From Maricaulis sp. (lineage in GTDB: Bacteria; Pseudomonadota; Alphaproteobacteria; Caulobacterales; Maricaulaceae), in the NCBI RefSeq assembly GCF_030149235.1, contig NZ_JASBRW010000004.1, positions 1 to 64,000 on the forward strand: a stretch of DNA of 64,000 bases. The letters run 5' to 3'. Both the position numbers and the translations under genes were made by a program. How positions within the stretch are numbered: position 1 is the stretch's first letter; every line of letters begins with the position of its first letter. Shown here piece after piece: positions 50,776 through 60,142 of this stretch. Below the pieces are notes generated by a model. It was not told the DNA's origin. It saw only the letters and a program-made list of their open reading frames with translations, and did no database searches.

Positions 50776-52825
50776 TGAGTCGCAAGATTAGCCCCTCAAT
50801 CAGTTCGCTCAAGTTCAGCGGCTTGGAAAATTGCGCATCCACGCCCAACTCATTGAGACGCAGGCGAGTCGAGGCGGTCGCATCCGCTGTCACCGTGAAG
50901 ATCGGAATATGCCGGTCTGCATGCCCGGATGCGCGAATGGTTTTTACCACCTCATCACCGGACAGGACGGGCATTTGCAGGTCCAGTAGGATCGCATCGA
51001 TACCGCCTTGACGCCAGATATCTAAGGCCACTGAGCCGTTCTCGGCGGTACGGGTTGCGAAACCTTCAAGCTCCAATGCCTCAACCAACAGGGCGCGATT
51101 ATGGTCGATATCCTCGACCACAAGAATGGTCTTCGCCGGGGAGGTGTCGGCAGAAGCCTGGCTGGCCGGCGCTTTGTCCAGCTTGCCCAGAGCGGGTCGG
51201 CAAAAACGCAGGGGCAGCTCAAACCAGAAACACGTGCCCTCGCCCTCGGTGCTTTCGAAACCGATTTCGCCATCATAAAGATTGATGATCTCGCGGGAGA
51301 TCGCCAGGCCGAGTCCGGCGCCGCCGTGTTCGCGGGTGTTGGATATGTCGGCCTGCGTGAAGCGCTCGAACAGGCCGGCGTGCTTGTCCGGCGGAATTCC
51401 GACTCCGGTGTCGACAACCTCGAAACGGATTCGGCTCAGGGCGCCGGGCAGGGCGCGGATAGTCACGGAGCCCGTTTCGGTGAACTTCACCGCATTACCG
51501 GCCATATTGACCAGCACCTGGCGGATCCGTTTCTCATCGCCTGCAACCGTCCGGTCGACGGTTCTTGCGATATCGATATGGACCTCCAGCCCCTTTTCCT
51601 GCGCCGGGCCCAGTATCGTGTCGGCCGCTGCGTGGACCATATCGCTGATGGAGAAGGGTTTGCGTTCGAGGTCGATCCGACCGGACTCGATGCGGGCGAT
51701 GTCGAGCACGTCATCGATCAGGCTGAGCAGGACCTCGCCGGACGACAGGATTGTCTCGGTGTAGAATTCCTGCCGGCTGGTTAGATCGGATCTGCGAAGC
51801 AATTGCGCCATGCCCAGCACCCCGTTTAGTGGCGTGCGGATCTCATGGCTGATATTGGCGAGAAATTGCGACTTGGCAGCATTGGCGGTTTCAGCGGTTC
51901 GGCGCTCGGTCTTGAGCTGATCGCGCAAATGTATGTCGTCGGTAATATCCCAGTTGCAGCCGACCATTTTGATCGGCTGGCCCTCGACCTCCAGAATGCG
52001 TGCCGCAGCTCGCAACCAGCGAACCTCGCCGCCAGGACGAATGATACGGTGCTCGGAAAAGAAGTTTTTGCGCTCCTTTAGCGCTTCTTGAAAAGCGGCA
52101 TTGGCACCCTCGACATCGTCTGGGTGAAGCGCCGCTTCCCAGTCGGCATAGCGCAGAATTTTTCCATCGGCCGGGAGTCCAAAGAGCTCATACTGCTGCT
52201 CGTCCCAGAACACGATGTCATTGAGGAGATCGTAATCCCAGACGCCGATGCTGGACGCCTCGAGGGCGATATCAAGCCGCCGCGAGGTGATGGCGAGTTC
52301 ATTCCGCAGGGCTTCCTCGCGGCCTTTGATGCGATCGACGGCGTAGGCTCCGGCGACCAGCCTTGGTTCAACGGCCTGAAATAGTTCCAGCACGGCTTTC
52401 GGCTCCCCCGGCATGTTCGTCCAAAGGGCAGCGATCAAGCCGAAGCAACTGCCATCTTCGTGATTGAGCGGCATGCCGACATAGGAGTTCAGGTCGAAAT
52501 CCCGCAGATCGGTATCGCTCGGGAAGTCGTCTTGCAGCCCGCCTAGCCGCAAGAACGGCTTGTTGTTGGCGAAGACCTGTTCGCAGGGCGTGCCCCGGAG
52601 AGGATAGGAATAGGCGGTGGCCTGACCGCTCACATCATAAATGGCGTAGGCTTCAACTGTCTTCTGATAGCCGCTAATCCGGCTGACAAGGACCATGGCC
52701 GCGTCGGTGATCTCACCAACAGCGGTAACGAATTCATGTAGATAGCTGGATTCAGGGGTCGCGACGAGCCGCAGGGCCACATCACTTAGATAATTCTCGG
52801 CGACTTTACTCAGCGACTTGCCCAA
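50756..52825 (-). CDS. Hybrid sensor histidine kinase (GAF-PAS-HisKA-HATPase-REC)
   Basis: A 689-aa soluble kinase. A GAF-like domain covers about residues 20-165, a PAS/PAC domain 185-305 (IGVWDYDLLNDIVFWDEQQY). HisKA has NISHEIRTPLNGVLG with His327. HATPase shows MAGNAVKFTETGS, VVDTGVGIPPD and GGAGLGLAISREI. A C-terminal receiver has ILLDLQMPVLSGDEV with Asp615. The TTG start has GGAGG upstream. There are no membrane segments. It probably works with the overlapping receiver as a phosphorelay. Confidence 0.92.
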   Translation of the reverse strand: MGKSLSKVAENYLSDVALRLVATPESSYLHEFVTAVGEITDAAMVLVSRISGYQKTVEAYAIYDVSGQATAYSYPLRGTPCEQVFANNKPFLRLGGLQDDFPSDTDLRDFDLNSYVGMPLNHEDGSCFGLIAALWTNMPGEPKAVLELFQAVEPRLVAGAYAVDRIKGREEALRNELAITSRRLDIALEASSIGVWDYDLLNDIVFWDEQQYELFGLPADGKILRYADWEAALHPDDVEGANAAFQEALKERKNFFSEHRIIRPGGEVRWLRAAARILEVEGQPIKMVGCNWDITDDIHLRDQLKTERRTAETANAAKSQFLANISHEIRTPLNGVLGMAQLLRRSDLTSRQEFYTETILSSGEVLLSLIDDVLDIARIESGRIDLERKPFSISDMVHAAADTILGPAQEKGLEVHIDIARTVDRTVAGDEKRIRQVLVNMAGNAVKFTETGSVTIRALPGALSRIRFEVVDTGVGIPPDKHAGLFERFTQADISNTREHGGAGLGLAISREIINLYDGEIGFESTEGEGTCFWFELPLRFCRPALGKLDKAPASQASADTSPAKTILVVEDIDHNRALLVEALELEGFATRTAENGSVALDIWRQGGIDAILLDLQMPVLSGDEVVKTIRASGHADRHIPIFTVTADATASTRLRLNELGVDAQFSKPLNLSELIEGLILRLSEVEQV

Positions 52826-52916
52826 AGCCTTGCCTCCGCATCTGATTCGACTGGAATCATAGCGTGGGCAGGGCGTTGCAGCGATTCATATAAAACCTGC
52901 AGCGGGCGGCGAATTG

Positions 52917-53267
52917 TTAGAAAAGCTCGAGGACCTGCTCTGGCGGCCTTCCGATCATGGCGCTATCGCCATGGATCACAACCGGACGTTCGATCAGGCG
53001 CGGATATTCGGTCATGGCTTTCAGGAGCGCGTCTTCATCCTCGACGGCCTTGAGGCCCAGATCGCGATAATCCGCTTCATTCTTGCGCAGCCATTCATGC
53101 GCGGAGCTGTATCCAAGTTTGGCCATGACATCGCGCAGCTCGCTGATATTTGGCGTATCGGTCATATATTCGCGGACGTCCAACTCTCCGCCACGCGCTT
53201 CCAGCAGGGCCAGGGTCTGGCGTGACTTCGAGCAGCGCGGATTGTGCCAAATAATCGTTTTCGTCAT
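52917..53267 (-). CDS. ArsC/Spx-family arsenate-reductase-like protein
   Basis: A 116-aa thioredoxin-fold protein. TIIWHNPRCSKSRQTLALLE has the ArsC Cys (NPRCSKSRQ). RDVMAKLGYSSAHEWLRKNE, YPRLIERPVVIHGDSAMIGRP is the ending of the glutaredoxin-dependent type. Many such proteins are not arsenic-related; no ars genes are near. An AAGGAAAA site precedes the ATG. Confidence 0.85.
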   Translation of the reverse strand: MTKTIIWHNPRCSKSRQTLALLEARGGELDVREYMTDTPNISELRDVMAKLGYSSAHEWLRKNEADYRDLGLKAVEDEDALLKAMTEYPRLIERPVVIHGDSAMIGRPPEQVLELF

Positions 53268-53353
53268 GGTTTTTCCTTCGATCGCCGCGATGAAACCCGA
53301 ATTCGGGGGCTCAAATCAAGTTTGCGCCTGCGTTTGCCGCGTTGCGCGCAGGT

Positions 53354-54202
53354 TCAGGAATCGTTGTCACTGCCGTGCGCAAGCAGGGCCCGGGCGGCCT
53401 CCAGATGCAGCCGTTCGACCATATCCCCATCGAGCGAGATGACGCCCTTGCCGGCGTTTTCCGGTGCCGCAAATGCCGCGATGATACGGGCGGCCTGCTC
53501 CAGCTCTGCCGAGGTCGGGCCGAAATACGAATGTGCCAGGTCGACCTGATTGGGGTGGATCAGGGATTTGCCATCAAAACCGAGGCGATGGCCCTGTTCG
53601 GCTTCCTGGCGAAAGCCTTTTGGGTCGAGAAAGTGATTGTAAACGCCATCGAGCGCGTACAGGCCATTGGCGCGGGCCGCGCAAACCGTCTGCACCAGGT
53701 GAGGCAGCAGAGCCTGTCGCTCCGCGTCCGGCAGGCAGCGAAGCTCGTTGCACAAATCATTCGTACCCGCGATCAGGCCGGCCAGGCCGGTTCCAGTTGC
53801 TGAGGCAATGCCGGCGAGGTTGAGCAAGGCGCGCGGGGTTTCGATCATGGCCCATATCGGTGTGGAAACGCCGTGTGAGCTCAGGGCCTGCCGTGCCGAG
53901 TGGAGATCGCCGACCTGGTCGACTTTCGGCAGCACGATCGCATCGGCCCGGCAGGCCGCGCGAACATCATCCTGGCCCCAGGGTGTGTCTAGGTCATTGA
54001 TCCGCACAGCCCGGATGGCGCCGGATGTCTCCCAGCTGGACAGGGCCTTCTCGACGGCTTCGCGGCCGTCCGCCTTCTCTTCCGGACCGAGGGCATCCTC
54101 CAGGTCGAGGATGAGCATGTCGGCTCCCAGACCGGCGGCCTTCTGGATGGCGCGCGGTTTGGAGGCCGGAACAAACAAGGCAGAGCGGATCAGGCGTTTC
54201 AT
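53354..54202 (-). CDS. HpcH/HpaI or CitE-like CoA-ester lyase
   Basis: A 282-aa TIM-barrel lyase. RLIRSALFVPASKPRAIQKA, MLILDLEDALGPEEKADGRE, VRINDLDTPWGQDD, IVLPKVDQ, and the end GFDGKSLIHPNQVDLAHS are CitE/MclA landmarks (E and D for Mg). Relatives cleave malyl-CoA, citramalyl-CoA or citryl-CoA. The substrate is not predictable. It diverges from a pyridoxal-kinase-like gene with 34 bp between the starts. Confidence 0.88.
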   Translation of the reverse strand: MKRLIRSALFVPASKPRAIQKAAGLGADMLILDLEDALGPEEKADGREAVEKALSSWETSGAIRAVRINDLDTPWGQDDVRAACRADAIVLPKVDQVGDLHSARQALSSHGVSTPIWAMIETPRALLNLAGIASATGTGLAGLIAGTNDLCNELRCLPDAERQALLPHLVQTVCAARANGLYALDGVYNHFLDPKGFRQEAEQGHRLGFDGKSLIHPNQVDLAHSYFGPTSAELEQAARIIAAFAAPENAGKGVISLDGDMVERLHLEAARALLAHGSDNDS

Positions 54203-54236
54203 GAGGACTTTCCGGGATTGAGCGAAGCGCTATAGC

Positions 54237-55103
54237 ATGGATTACATGCCGATGGCGCTTCTGCTTTCCAGTCATGTTGCCGGATCCATGGTCGGCGGCG
54301 GCGTGACGCAACGCGTGCTCAATGCCGCGAAAATCGACACCATGCTGGTGCCGACGGTTCTGTTCGGCCGCCACCCCGGCTGGGGCCAGCCGGGCGGGGG
54401 GGTGGTCGAGGGCGACGTCTTTCAGGGGATGTTGTCCGGTATTGCCGATCAGGGCCTTCTCAACCTGACCGATGTCCTGCTCACCGGATATTTCGCCGAT
54501 GTCGGCCAGATATTCGACACGGCCGCGGTGATAGATGCCGTGCGGAAATCCCCGCGCCAGCATGGCGGCATAAAGGCCTATGCCCGCGAACCACTGACCG
54601 TGATTGACCCGATCATGGGCGACGCACCGGGCGGTTTGTACGTCGCTCCGGCCATTGCGGCCGCGATCAAGGACCAGCTCCTGCCGCGCGCCGACCTGAT
54701 CACGCCCAATGCGTTCGAGCTTGGAGAATTGACCGGGCGTAACCTGTCCGACCTCGCATCGATGGTGCGCGCGGCGCAATCGCTTGAACGCCCGGTACTG
54801 GTTAGCTCTCTGCCCCGCCATGGCGAGATCGGGGTGATGTATGTCGATGCCGGCGAGGCTTGGATTGTGACACATCCCCGCGCGCCCACGGCGCCCCATG
54901 GAACCGGAGACCTGCTCACGGCCAGCTTCGTTGCCCGTATCGTTGCCGGCGACACGCCGAAAGCCGCGCTCGAACATGCGACGGCGGCCACGGCGAGTGT
55001 CGTGATGCGGGCCAATGAATGGGGCGCGCCGGAATTGCCGCTGGTTGCCTCGAGAGACGTCTTGTCCACGCCCCTCATTGAAGTTGAGGCAGAGGCGCTG
55101 TGA
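54237..55103 (+). CDS. pdxY: Pyridoxal-kinase-like (PdxY/PfkB superfamily) protein
   Basis: A 288-aa kinase. LLSSHVAGSMVGGGVTQRVLN is the substrate end of PdxY/PdxK, and ADLITPNAFELGELTGRN followed by APHGTGDLLTASFVARIV gives the ATP site with catalytic Asp. It would make pyridoxal 5'-phosphate by salvage. The start is one of three close ATGs (54237, 54246, 54252). Confidence 0.85.
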   Translation: MDYMPMALLLSSHVAGSMVGGGVTQRVLNAAKIDTMLVPTVLFGRHPGWGQPGGGVVEGDVFQGMLSGIADQGLLNLTDVLLTGYFADVGQIFDTAAVIDAVRKSPRQHGGIKAYAREPLTVIDPIMGDAPGGLYVAPAIAAAIKDQLLPRADLITPNAFELGELTGRNLSDLASMVRAAQSLERPVLVSSLPRHGEIGVMYVDAGEAWIVTHPRAPTAPHGTGDLLTASFVARIVAGDTPKAALEHATAATASVVMRANEWGAPELPLVASRDVLSTPLIEVEAEAL

Positions 55104-55142
55104 CCGCTTGAAGCGGCCTGCGGAACAGGCTAGCCCAGAGCC

Positions 55143-56282
55143 ATGAGTACAGACACGCTTCCCCAGATTCACGGAACGGTCGCGCCGGGCTTCGAGCATG
55201 TGCGCGACGTATTTGCCAGCAATTGGCGCGAATTCGATGAAATCGGCGCCGGATTTGCCCTGCGCGTTAATGGCGAGCGGGTGATCGATATCCATGCCGG
55301 CTGGGCCGACCGCAAGAAGACGCGGCCGTGGACTGCAGAAACCCTGATTCCGGTCTATTCCTCCGGCAAGGCGATCGCGGCCCTTGTTGTCGCCAAGCTG
55401 GTTGATCGGGGACTGCTCGACTATGACGCCCCGGTCGCGGACTACTGGCCTGAATTTGCTGCTGGCGGGAAATCCGGGGTGACGGTCGCCCAGGCCCTGT
55501 CGCATCAGGCCGGACTGTCGGGAATTTCCGAGGAGATGGACCCGGGCGACTGGTTTGATGCGGCGCTGATCGAGGACAAGCTCGCGCGCCAGGTTCCCCT
55601 CTGGCCGCTTGGCGAGGGGTCCGGCTATCATCCGGTAACCTTCGGCTTCATCGCGGATGCGCTGGCGCGTCGCACCGATGGCCGGTCCATCGGCGCTATT
55701 CTGCGGGAGGATATTTGCGGCCCCAAGGGGATCGACTTCCATGTCGGCCTGCCCGAGGAAGAGCACGCGCGCACTGCCGAACACGCCATGCCGAAACAAT
55801 TGCCGGATCTGGGTGAAATGAACAAGGCGACCGAGCTCGCCTTCCTCAAGCCCTGGTCCTCGCCTGGCCGACGGGGCGCCGCTGAGTGGCGCAAGGCAGA
55901 ATTCCCGGCCGCCAATGCGCATGCCACGGCGGGTGCGCTGGCCCGGTTGATGTCAGTCTATGCGCTGGATGGCGAACTCGATGGCAAGCGCTTCCTGTCT
56001 GAGGCGACGCTCGATGCCCTGACCCGTGAACGCGTTAGTGGGCAGGACAGGGTTCTGCCCTTCGATCTGTCGCTTGCGGCCGGTATAATGCGCAATTCCC
56101 ATGCCCGTCTGTTCGGCCGGACGCCGGAGACCGTTGGCCATTCCGGATGGGGCGGATCATGTGCTTTCGCCGACCCGGTCAAGCGGATTTCTGGTGCCTA
56201 TGTGATGAACCGGCAACAGCACTATCTCGCCGCCGACCCGCGCGCCGTGCGTTTGATCGAAGCGGCCTATAGCTGCCTCTAG
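55143..56282 (+). CDS. Serine hydrolase of the beta-lactamase/EstB family
   Basis: A 379-aa class C beta-lactamase-like protein. IPVYSSGKAIAALVVAKLVD gives SxxK (Ser-x-x-Lys). YHPVTFGFIADALARR provides the Tyr region, and GHSGWGGS near the end is an HxG-like block. No signal peptide, so it is probably a cytoplasmic esterase rather than a beta-lactamase. It shares one CTAG stop with the next gene. Confidence 0.88.
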   Translation: MSTDTLPQIHGTVAPGFEHVRDVFASNWREFDEIGAGFALRVNGERVIDIHAGWADRKKTRPWTAETLIPVYSSGKAIAALVVAKLVDRGLLDYDAPVADYWPEFAAGGKSGVTVAQALSHQAGLSGISEEMDPGDWFDAALIEDKLARQVPLWPLGEGSGYHPVTFGFIADALARRTDGRSIGAILREDICGPKGIDFHVGLPEEEHARTAEHAMPKQLPDLGEMNKATELAFLKPWSSPGRRGAAEWRKAEFPAANAHATAGALARLMSVYALDGELDGKRFLSEATLDALTRERVSGQDRVLPFDLSLAAGIMRNSHARLFGRTPETVGHSGWGGSCAFADPVKRISGAYVMNRQQHYLAADPRAVRLIEAAYSCL

Positions 56283-56710
56283 TCGACGCTTTCCGGCTCG
56301 TCCTGCTTTGCCGCCAGCGGCTCTGTCAGCCAGGCGAGGGCCTTTTCGCGTGAGGACATGACGCGGGTTTCCACCATCCAGCCAGTCGGGTTGAGGGCGC
56401 TCCACAGGCTGGCGACGAACAGCGCTACGGCTGGATGACAGACAATGGCGGTGCGGGGGTGCTCGCTATTGCGATGTTCGCGGTTCCAGGCCTTGAACGT
56501 GTCGCCATAGGCGATCAGCTCAGTCGGCAAAATGGATGTCAGGGCCGTGTCGAATCCAAAGCTGGCAAGTAGCTGCGTGTCTGGGCGCCAGCGCGGATCA
56601 TCGGGCAGTTGGTTCATGGAGTGAAACAGGCCGGCGACCGTTATCCGCCCCGCTGTCGTCAGCTCTGCGACATTGGCATCCGGCAGAAAATCCCACTCAT
56701 AATGAGCCAT
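56279..56710 (-). CDS. STAS/SpoIIAA-like hypothetical protein
   Basis: A 143-aa protein. HYEWDFLPDANVAELTTAGR and FDTALTSILPTELIAYGDTF resemble the STAS/SpoIIAA-like group of proteobacterial proteins with unknown role. ATG 56710 has GAGAGG upstream; the GTG two codons earlier is an alternative. It converges with the EstB-like gene, sharing CTAG. Confidence 0.65.
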   Translation of the reverse strand: MAHYEWDFLPDANVAELTTAGRITVAGLFHSMNQLPDDPRWRPDTQLLASFGFDTALTSILPTELIAYGDTFKAWNREHRNSEHPRTAIVCHPAVALFVASLWSALNPTGWMVETRVMSSREKALAWLTEPLAAKQDEPESVD

Positions 56711-56787
56711 ATACACCTCTCGGAACCCAAGAAAACCGAGTCACAAATATAGCGTAATGCAACCAGAAGAGAGGGCAAGCGAAATGC

Positions 56788-57753
56788 TTATTTTCGCGCG
56801 GGAAAGCGCCGGGTCAGCCATTCCAGCATAATGACGTTGAGCATGTCGGGTTGCTCCCACATCGTCCAGTGTCCGCAGCCTTCCAGCGTATTGAATTCAA
56901 CGTCCCGGCACAGCGCCGGCATCCAGGCCGCGAGCTTGGGCGGCAGCATGAAGTCGGCATCGGCCGACACCATCAAGCAGGGCATGGTCAGGCGATGATC
57001 GACCCCGCCCATGCGTTCCCAGTTGCGGTCGAAATTGCGATAGAGATTGATGCCGCCAGCGAAACCGGACTGGCGATACGCCTCCGCATAGACCTTGCGG
57101 TCTTCCGGCCCGACCACGATGCGGTCCTCACTGCGACCGGTGAATTCCTCGAACAGTTTGGGAATATGGGTGATGCCGGGATAAAGGCCGTCCAGCTCAT
57201 CGGCGGTTGGCGGCCTGCCGAACATGAAGGCAAAGAAGTCGTCTTCGCGCCCGGTGAAGACGCCCTCGGCATAGCCCTGTTCCTGGAAGCGCAGGATGTA
57301 GTGGTCCGGCCCGCCCATCGCCATGAAGGCAGCGCTCGGCGGCTCTGATCCGCGCGGCAGGTGTGGGGTATTCACGCCAATAACGCCGGCGACCCGCTCC
57401 TTGGCCAGCATGGCGGCGTGCCAGACGATGATTCCGCCCCAGTCATGGCCGACAAAGACCGCGGTTTCATGCCCGAGCGCATCCAACAGACCGGTCAGGT
57501 CGCTGACCATGGTGTCCATGGTGTAGCTGTCGACATCGGTCGGGCAATCCGATGCCCCGAACCCGCGCAGATCCGGTACGATGACCCGATAGCCGGCATT
57601 GGCGAGGGGTTCGATCTGGTTCTTCCAGGAATAGGCGATTTCCGGCCAGCCATGGGCCAGCAGCAAGGGCTGCCCGGTTTCCGGTCCGGCCAGGTGTACC
57701 GAGAGCGTGACGCCATTGGTCTCGATGCGGGTCGGGGCGGGAAAATCGGTCAT
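56788..57753 (-). CDS. Alpha/beta hydrolase, epoxide-hydrolase type
   Basis: A 321-aa hydrolase. LLLAHGWPEIAYSWKNQIEP has the HGWP motif, AVFVGHDWGGIIVWHAAMLA the Asp nucleophile, and the end EGCGHWTMWEQP carries the His. Two lid Tyr-like residues (DHYILRF, YPGITHIP) are consistent with soluble epoxide hydrolases; a dehalogenase is an alternative. ATG 57753 has a GGAGGCT site; upstream frame extension is rejected. Confidence 0.88.
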   Translation of the reverse strand: MTDFPAPTRIETNGVTLSVHLAGPETGQPLLLAHGWPEIAYSWKNQIEPLANAGYRVIVPDLRGFGASDCPTDVDSYTMDTMVSDLTGLLDALGHETAVFVGHDWGGIIVWHAAMLAKERVAGVIGVNTPHLPRGSEPPSAAFMAMGGPDHYILRFQEQGYAEGVFTGREDDFFAFMFGRPPTADELDGLYPGITHIPKLFEEFTGRSEDRIVVGPEDRKVYAEAYRQSGFAGGINLYRNFDRNWERMGGVDHRLTMPCLMVSADADFMLPPKLAAWMPALCRDVEFNTLEGCGHWTMWEQPDMLNVIMLEWLTRRFPARK

Positions 57754-57808
57754 GGAGCCTCCAGTTCTGCGCGCAGTTGAACCTTGTTGGCAGCGGCGCG
57801 CAAGCCGC

Positions 57809-58714
57809 TTACTCGCTAGCCGCCGAGGCCGGCCGGAGCTGGCGCCGGACCTGGCTCCAGGTGAAAGCGGCGACACCCGACCAGATCAGCCCGAAGGTGA
57901 TCATGTGTACGGTGGTGAAGGGCTCACCACCGATCACGCCAATGATGAATTGCAGCGTCGGGGCAGTGAACTGCATCACGCCCATGGTCGACAGACGCAG
58001 GCCGCGGGCGCCGATTATGTAGAATAGCAGGGGTACGATGGTGACGCCGCCGCCGAGGAAGAGCAGCAGGGCTTCGCGCCAGCCAAGAAAGAAGTGTCCG
58101 CCACCCTGCGTATGCAGCCAGACCAGGCCGATAACCGCGAAAGGCAGGATGAAGACCGTTTCCCAGAACAGCCCGATCCGCCCGTCCACCTCGATGGTCT
58201 TGCGCAGATAGCCATAGGCGGTGAAGGAGCTGGCGAGGAAGAGGGACAGCCAGGGCACGGTCCCGCCGGCAATGATCAGGGTCAGCACGCCCAGCGTTGC
58301 CAGAGCGATGGCCGCGATACGCCAAGACCCGAGCGGTTCCCGCAGGACTACCACGCCCACCGCGACGCTCATCAGCGGGTTGATATAATAGCCCAGCGAG
58401 GCTTGCAGGACCTGTTCATTGGTGACGGCGTAGATGAAGCCCCACCAATTGCACGAGATCAGCGCGGCGGTGAGGATCAGTGTGTAGAGCGCCTTGCGAT
58501 TGCGGAATACCGCGAACATTTCGCGCTGCTTGCTGGCGACCAGCAGCACGCCGGCCAGCAGCGGAACCGCCCAGATCACCCGGTGCATGACGATTTCCAG
58601 CGCCGAGGCGAAATCAACCAGCTGGAAGAAGAGCGGCGAGAGTCCCCAGAGCAGGTACGCCGACAGGCCCGCCGCCATGGCGGGCCGGATATCCGATTGC
58701 GGGGTGTTGCTCAT
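57809..58714 (-). CDS. rarD: EamA-family transporter RarD
   Basis: A 301-aa protein with about ten hydrophobic segments. AAGLSAYLLWGLSPLFFQLV opens RarD-type proteins, and EIVMHRVIWAVPLLAGVLLV, NEQVLQASLGYYINPLMSVA and LLFLGGGVTIVPLLFYIIGA follow the family order. Function as a permease (chloramphenicol resistance or metabolites) is uncertain. Confidence 0.9.
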   Translation of the reverse strand: MSNTPQSDIRPAMAAGLSAYLLWGLSPLFFQLVDFASALEIVMHRVIWAVPLLAGVLLVASKQREMFAVFRNRKALYTLILTAALISCNWWGFIYAVTNEQVLQASLGYYINPLMSVAVGVVVLREPLGSWRIAAIALATLGVLTLIIAGGTVPWLSLFLASSFTAYGYLRKTIEVDGRIGLFWETVFILPFAVIGLVWLHTQGGGHFFLGWREALLLFLGGGVTIVPLLFYIIGARGLRLSTMGVMQFTAPTLQFIIGVIGGEPFTTVHMITFGLIWSGVAAFTWSQVRRQLRPASAASE

Positions 58715-58737
58715 GGGTGGGCGCCGCGCCTCAAAGC

Positions 58738-59757
58738 CTAGGCTTTGAGGTGGCCCCGGTTGAGCAGCAGCTCGGCGATCTGTACCGCATTGAGCGCAGC
58801 GCCCTTGCGCAGATTGTCCGCCACGACCCAGAGTGCCAGCCCATTCTCGACCGTCGGGTCTTCACGCACGCGTGAAACGAAGGTCGCGAACTCGCCAACA
58901 CTTTCGACCGGCGTCACATAGCCCTCATCATCCTGCTTATCGACGACCAAGAGACCCGGGCTGGACCGCAGGAGGTCACGCGCTTCGTCGGCGCTGAGCT
59001 CATTGTCTAACTCCAGGTGCGCCGCGATAGAATGGCCGACAAAGACCGGCACCCGCACACAGGTGGCAAAAAGCTTGATCGACGGGTCGAGGATCTTCTT
59101 GGTCTCGACCACCATCTTCCACTCTTCCTTGGTGGCGCCGTCTTCCATGAAGACGTCGATATGCGGAATGACGTTGAAGGCGATCTGCTTGGTGAACGCG
59201 TTCGGGTCGACGCTGTCATTGACATAGATACCCTTGGTCTGGGTCCACAACTCGTCCATCGCCGCCTGGCCGGCGCCGGACACCGACTGGTAGGTGGCGC
59301 AGGACACGCGCTTGATCCCGGCCCGGTCATGGATCGGCTTCAGTGCGACCATGAGCTGGATGGTCGAGCAGTTCGGATTGGCGATGATCTTCTTGGCGGC
59401 AAAACCGTCGACCGCGTCCGGATTGACCTCGGGGACGATCAGCGGGACGTCGGGATCCGTACGCCAGGCCGAGGAATTATCGATCACGACAGCGCCGGCT
59501 TCGGCGATCTTCGGCGCCCAGGCCTTGGAGACATCGCCGCCTGCTGACATCAGGACCAGGTCAACCTTCGAAAAATCAAATGTTTCAGCGTCTTTGCATG
59601 TCAGGGTCTTTTCGCCGTAGGACACTTCCACGCCCATGGATTTGCGGCTGGCGAGGGCAAAAACCTCTTCCGCAGGAAACAGGCGTTCGGCCAGGATTTC
59701 GAGAATTTCCTTACCCACGGCGCCGGTGGCACCGAAAACGGCGAGCTTGAGTGACAT
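58738..59757 (-). CDS. asd: Aspartate-semialdehyde dehydrogenase
   Basis: A 339-aa enzyme of lysine, threonine and methionine synthesis. LAVFGATGAVGKEILEILAE is the NADP motif, IIANPNCSTIQLMVALKPIH has the catalytic Cys, and VRVPVFVGHSIAAHLELDNE the catalytic His. The ATG at 59757 begins the fold (MSLKLAVFG) with AGAAGGAC upstream. The longer frame to 59874 overlaps the next gene and is rejected. Confidence 0.96.
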   Translation of the reverse strand: MSLKLAVFGATGAVGKEILEILAERLFPAEEVFALASRKSMGVEVSYGEKTLTCKDAETFDFSKVDLVLMSAGGDVSKAWAPKIAEAGAVVIDNSSAWRTDPDVPLIVPEVNPDAVDGFAAKKIIANPNCSTIQLMVALKPIHDRAGIKRVSCATYQSVSGAGQAAMDELWTQTKGIYVNDSVDPNAFTKQIAFNVIPHIDVFMEDGATKEEWKMVVETKKILDPSIKLFATCVRVPVFVGHSIAAHLELDNELSADEARDLLRSSPGLLVVDKQDDEGYVTPVESVGEFATFVSRVREDPTVENGLALWVVADNLRKGAALNAVQIAELLLNRGHLKA

Positions 59758-59833
59758 GGATGCGTCCTTCTTTCGCGGGGCGATGGGCCGCCCCGTGCTT
59801 CTACCCGGAGATAACCGCTCGCGGACGCGGACG

Positions 59834-60142
59834 CTAGCTCCGACCCTGCATCTTTCGCCAGGCGCGCCAGGCAATCAGCCCGACCAGTAGTAGGGCGATG
59901 AGTTCGAGGGCGTTGGAACCGAATATCAGTGGACGCGTCAGCCGTTCCATCACACCCCAGGAGCCGCCATAGGAGGTGGCACCCTGGCGATGAAAACCGA
60001 TATAGACGGCGACAAAAACGATCAGGGCCGCGCCGAATCCGGCCAGGCGGATCATGGACGCCGGATCTAGACCGCGACGATCCTGGTCGCGTTGCTTTTC
60101 GCGGGCGCGCAGGGTGCGCTCAAGCAGTCGGCGGCGCCTCAT
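59834..60142 (-). CDS. Hypothetical two-span membrane protein
   Basis: A 102-aa protein. After a charged start (RRRRLLERTLRAREKQRDQD) come two spans, RLAGFGAALIVFVAVYIGFH and IFGSNALELIALLLVGLIAW, then RAWRKMQGRS. No family recognised. Its ATG overlaps the upstream gene's stop (ATGA), so the two are coupled. Confidence 0.65.
   Translation of the reverse strand: MRRRRLLERTLRAREKQRDQDRRGLDPASMIRLAGFGAALIVFVAVYIGFHRQGATSYGGSWGVMERLTRPLIFGSNALELIALLLVGLIAWRAWRKMQGRS

Noticed and set aside
52917-53267. Arsenic resistance role for the ArsC-like gene
   Set aside because: No other ars genes nearby and this subgroup is often unrelated to arsenic.
53994-55922. 642-aa open frame opposite the lyase, pdxY and EstB-like genes
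   Set aside because: Crosses three well-supported genes; no domain.
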